Source: Margaritifera margaritifera (taxonomy: Eukaryota > Mollusca > Bivalvia > Unionida > Margaritiferidae). Taken from it: a stretch of DNA of 64,000 nucleotides. Below the pieces are notes generated by a model. It saw nothing but the letters and a program-made list of their open reading frames with translations, ran no database searches and was not told the DNA's origin. Both the position numbers and the translations under genes were made by a program. Of this stretch, positions 60,606 through 64,000 are shown piece by piece (position 1 is the stretch's first letter; each line of letters starts with the position of its first letter). Where the stretch lies: assembly GCA_029931535.1 (NCBI GenBank), contig JAQPZY010000924.1, positions 558,001 to 622,000 of the forward strand, given 5' to 3'.

Positions 60606-63600
60606 GAAGCCACATATTAACCACAATTGATGCAATCAGAGATAAATATTTAAAGTCTTGACAAACTCGTGGCTTAGCAATTTTGGTTGATATACAAGGC
60701 ATTATTGATATATACGAGGTGTTCAGCTTATGTGTGACACAGTACAATTAGGTGTTCAGCTTATACATAATACACTACAAGTTAAATAAGAAAATAAAAC
60801 TATGAATAAGAAAATATTCCACTTTAAATAAACTAAAACTAAACCAATGTACAAAAACTAGAGACTATTTATTGTACAGTATTTATACAATCGTATCTAC
60901 CGCTGATACTCATTTCACAACTAAGTTTGCATATTAGCAGACATTTCAGTTCAATTTCAAAACATGATGATGATGATAATATGATATGATACACGTCCAC
61001 TACTGCAATATGGAAAAAAAAATCTTTTCCATCAGCACTCACTGACTAACTGGCCCTACCCTTTTACTGTACTGTGTACATGTATATCTTTAGGCATTTA
61101 ACCTTGGATTACTAACTCTTTTAATTCTAATTTGGGCAATTATGGACCTAATTTGAGTAATTCATTGTTGGCTTGATTGCTAAACCCTGTCTAAATACAA
61201 TTTTTGTACATATTCTTTGATGGCAAAAGGTTTTATTTGTATTCATGCCAACTTCTTAAAAAGGTTAATCAGGTCAAAATGTAACAAGTTAGTAACTAAA
61301 CTGATATTAAAACAATATTCACCAGGTCTCAGGAAAACTACTCATCCTCTTGTCCTGACCACATAAAAATTGGCTGGGCTCAGTAAAACTTTACATACAC
61401 ATCCCCTGACTGAGTAGATGCAGAATTGCACATCGAGAATGAATCTGTATGCATTTCTACCATTTACAAGCGTCAAATGTCAACATCACTTAACATCAAG
61501 CGTGTGTCAATTACTAATTACTTTTGACTATTTGCCTCCTTGCTGTCAATCTAAAACATGTCACAAAGGAAGCTGACTTCATTTTTGTCACAGGTACCCA
61601 ATGTAAGCTTGATATTAAAATGTGTAAAAGTAACGAAAATGTCATATTCAGAGTGGAAACAGTGTGTGGCCCCTTTGATAAATATATACGAGACAATGTT
61701 TGTATACTAACACCATAAATTGCAGTTTTGCATATAGCCCTCAATTTCATAATGTTATTCATGTTTACTTTTCAGTAATCTAGGCGTAATTTTTATGTTT
61801 AGACATTTTCCCTTTCAACGAACAATAGCACATCTTATGAATTACACCCGTGAGAAGTTAAGAGCCAGAAAATATCAAAATTGTGTGACTTTTTACACAG
61901 TGTTATGCTTGTGCCAGGTCATCACTTATTTCAAGACTGCAACTTCATCGATACTTTGTCACGCCAAAGTTAAGACGCCTGTATATATTTCTGTAAGTAT
62001 ATAATTACTTTTCACAAGCAAAATGTTGCTAACTTACATTAGAAAGAAATATTTTAAGTGTCTGCTAATTGGCACCAACTTTCACACAATGCACACCATT
62101 ACAGTCTATTTATAAAGCTCATACTGCCAAGACAACAGCCAATTGATCAAAATTTAATTGGGGTCATGTTGTTGAAACCTTCAAATTCTCTTGAACAGTC
62201 AGCAATCTTTTCTTTGATATTTGCCCTTGAGTAGCTCTCTAGAAATGGAGGTCTGACTATAATGGATTGCTTAGTAGGAAAGTTGGTTGAAATGGCAGAG
62301 AGCCCCCATCCTAACTATCAGAGTCGACAACTTACAGTGTAGGACTATATTTGATCAGACAAAATATCACCAAATTTTGACATTCTCTGTCTCTCACATG
62401 TCTAACTCACAATGTATGACAGCATCTTTAAAAGGAAAATTTCTCTACATTAAAATGACAATTAGATTACTGAAAGGTGTCACTGTAAACATGAATACTA
62501 TTAAGAAATCAAGGGCTAGATGTACAAGTGCATTTTCTAGTGTTACAAACCTCTCCTAGTATATATTTATCTACAATTCCATGTATTAAAATAATTTTAA
62601 ACCCATGTGTTTACTAGGAACATAAATTAATACTTTCATGATTTTGACCCATTTAAGTACACTGCTCCCTCAATAACTCACGCCCAGATAACTTGCGAAC
62701 CCACTTATAACGCGGGGTCAGGCGTGGATCCCATTTTTTTTTAAATTAGAAAATACAAAAAATTGGCCCCTTTTTGTTGAACGTGAAAAAAATCGCAATC
62801 AATATTAGAAAATGAAACCTTGATATATCGCTCGTTTTATCAACAACAGTGGTTAGTACCCAGAAAGTTGAATAAACATCATGAAATTTTCAAATTTTAA
62901 TACGAAGTCATACATTTTGTTCAATTTTCTTTCCAAACAACATTCTTAGTACTGTAAATAACAATATTCTACGATATTTTGATCAATGAAAATATCACTA
63001 ATGCCTACTGGTGGCAACACTTTAAAAAATAAATACCAATTAAATAAATTTTGTCAAGTGAAATTTGTGTTTTAGTTCCGTCTTTTAATTCGGTTTCAGT
63101 GTAATCATCATAAATGCAATATGCCCTCTTGTATTCAAACATGAAAAATAAAATTCAACCGTCCCAGATATGTCCAGGAGCGTCTCCATGAGAACCTAAT
63201 TAAGTGCCGACCGTTTTTTTTTAAATCTCAGACTTGCGGAAGTATTTGTTATGTTGTTACACTCATTTAAAAGCACACCTGCTTTGTATTATCAAGTTAA
63301 TTACCTCTTTTTTATCAAGCCAAATAAAGAGGATGGAATAAAAGAAAAGTTAAAAGGCGTGCAAATCATACTAAGAGCTAGCGGTCACGGCCGTGTGTCA
63401 GGTCAACTCATTTCATTTGATCACTCAAACACTGTTATAAATATTATTATGTAAGTAATATAATTAAACTATCTAAAATTAGCCTACTCATTCACAAATG
63501 TGATCAAAGATAGTAAGGCAACCAAGCCAAATGAGTACTTGATGAATAAAAAGCTTTGTTTCACAGATATGGTTCATTACGGAGAAGTGAGTTCCAGAGT

Positions 63601-64000
63601 CTGTGTTGAACTTAAAATTTCTAATTTGCTACTCAGAGATTTCCTCAAAGATGAGAAGTTTCATTGTTACTTGCAATGACATCACAGCATCCATAATTTA
63701 TTAATAGAACAATAAATAAATAGAGTTTCGACGTTGACGGTTGTTTCACAAAATAAATGTCTCTAGTTTTTGAAAAAAAAGAATCTTGTTTTGTTGTGAA
63801 TCGACAACAACAAAAAGCAGTGACATAATACACAATGTTTTTGCATACACATGTCATTGAAACCACTTGGACTAATGTTGTTAGTGATCTTTCAGAGGTT
63901 AGGTATCTTGAAAATAAAGGTAATTTATACAAAAAAGCAAGCAACTACATTAGAAAAAAGCTCTTTATTGACAATTATTCCCAATGCAATTATAAAACGA
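60606..64000. other. right end of the window, no gene recognised
   Basis: AT-rich DNA. A segment near 62660-62720 (caataactcacgcccagata, cacttataacgcggggtcag) resembles the gataacgagacatctggata phrase near 44800, an old dispersed repeat. ORFs of up to 99 codons on both strands have no motif. No coronin N-terminal exon was seen. Confidence 0.4.

Noticed and set aside
63251..63454. 67-codon plus-strand ORF with a Lys-rich centre
   Set aside because: Considered as a host exon, but no family, splice or repeat evidence supports it.

Overview
The window looks like nuclear DNA of an animal, most likely a lophotrochozoan and probably a mollusc, perhaps a bivalve. The base composition is AT-rich, the one clear gene is split by long introns with GT-AG (and one GC-AG) junctions, and the DNA is full of tRNA-derived SINEs, MITEs, DIRS-type retrotransposons, a Polinton/Maverick remnant and satellite-like interspersed repeats with GGACAGACAGA-type tails. 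The mollusc assignment is an inference from repeat style, not proof. No prokaryotic or organellar feature was seen.

The backbone is one protein-coding gene on the minus strand, a coronin (WD40-repeat actin regulator, closest in my reading to type I). Eight consecutive exons were placed with splice sites and reading phase: 42853-43105, 39734-39909, 34932-35048, 25132-25236, 23018-23163, 21371-21431, 14269-14370 and 5844-6014. Together they give 377 uninterrupted codons, from the first WD40 repeats to the linker before the coiled coil. The N-terminal exon(s) (about 65-70 residues expected) and the C-terminal coiled-coil exon(s) were not found. They may lie outside the window or be too short to recognise.

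From left to right: 1-1430 holds the 3' part of a DIRS element (RNase H and tyrosine recombinase). A palindromic MITE, a 33-bp minisatellite and a composite satellite-bearing element follow. Intron G-H (6015-14268) holds a large foldback element with a hAT-like MITE nested inside it, a SINE and satellite-like monomers. Intron F-G (14371-21370) has a second SINE and a second DIRS fragment (gag and RT). Exon E sits between two minisatellites, one of which has copied the exon's own splice donor eight times. Intron C-D (25237-34931) holds a second copy of the composite element and a third DIRS fragment (gag, RT, RNase H). Intron B-C (35049-39733) holds a LINE with RNase H and two monomer arrays. 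Intron A-B (39910-42852) holds a SINE and another array. Above 43106 there is no recognised host gene, only microsatellites, 56-, 18- and 36-bp arrays, MITEs, a decayed Polinton (about 56.3-59.6 kb) and an 890-bp solo LTR with intact target-site duplication (59712-60601).

The most unusual observation is at 22406-23035. A minisatellite contains the last bases of coronin exon E plus its non-canonical GC splice donor, so the real donor is followed by a ladder of near-identical decoy donors at mostly 52-bp spacing.
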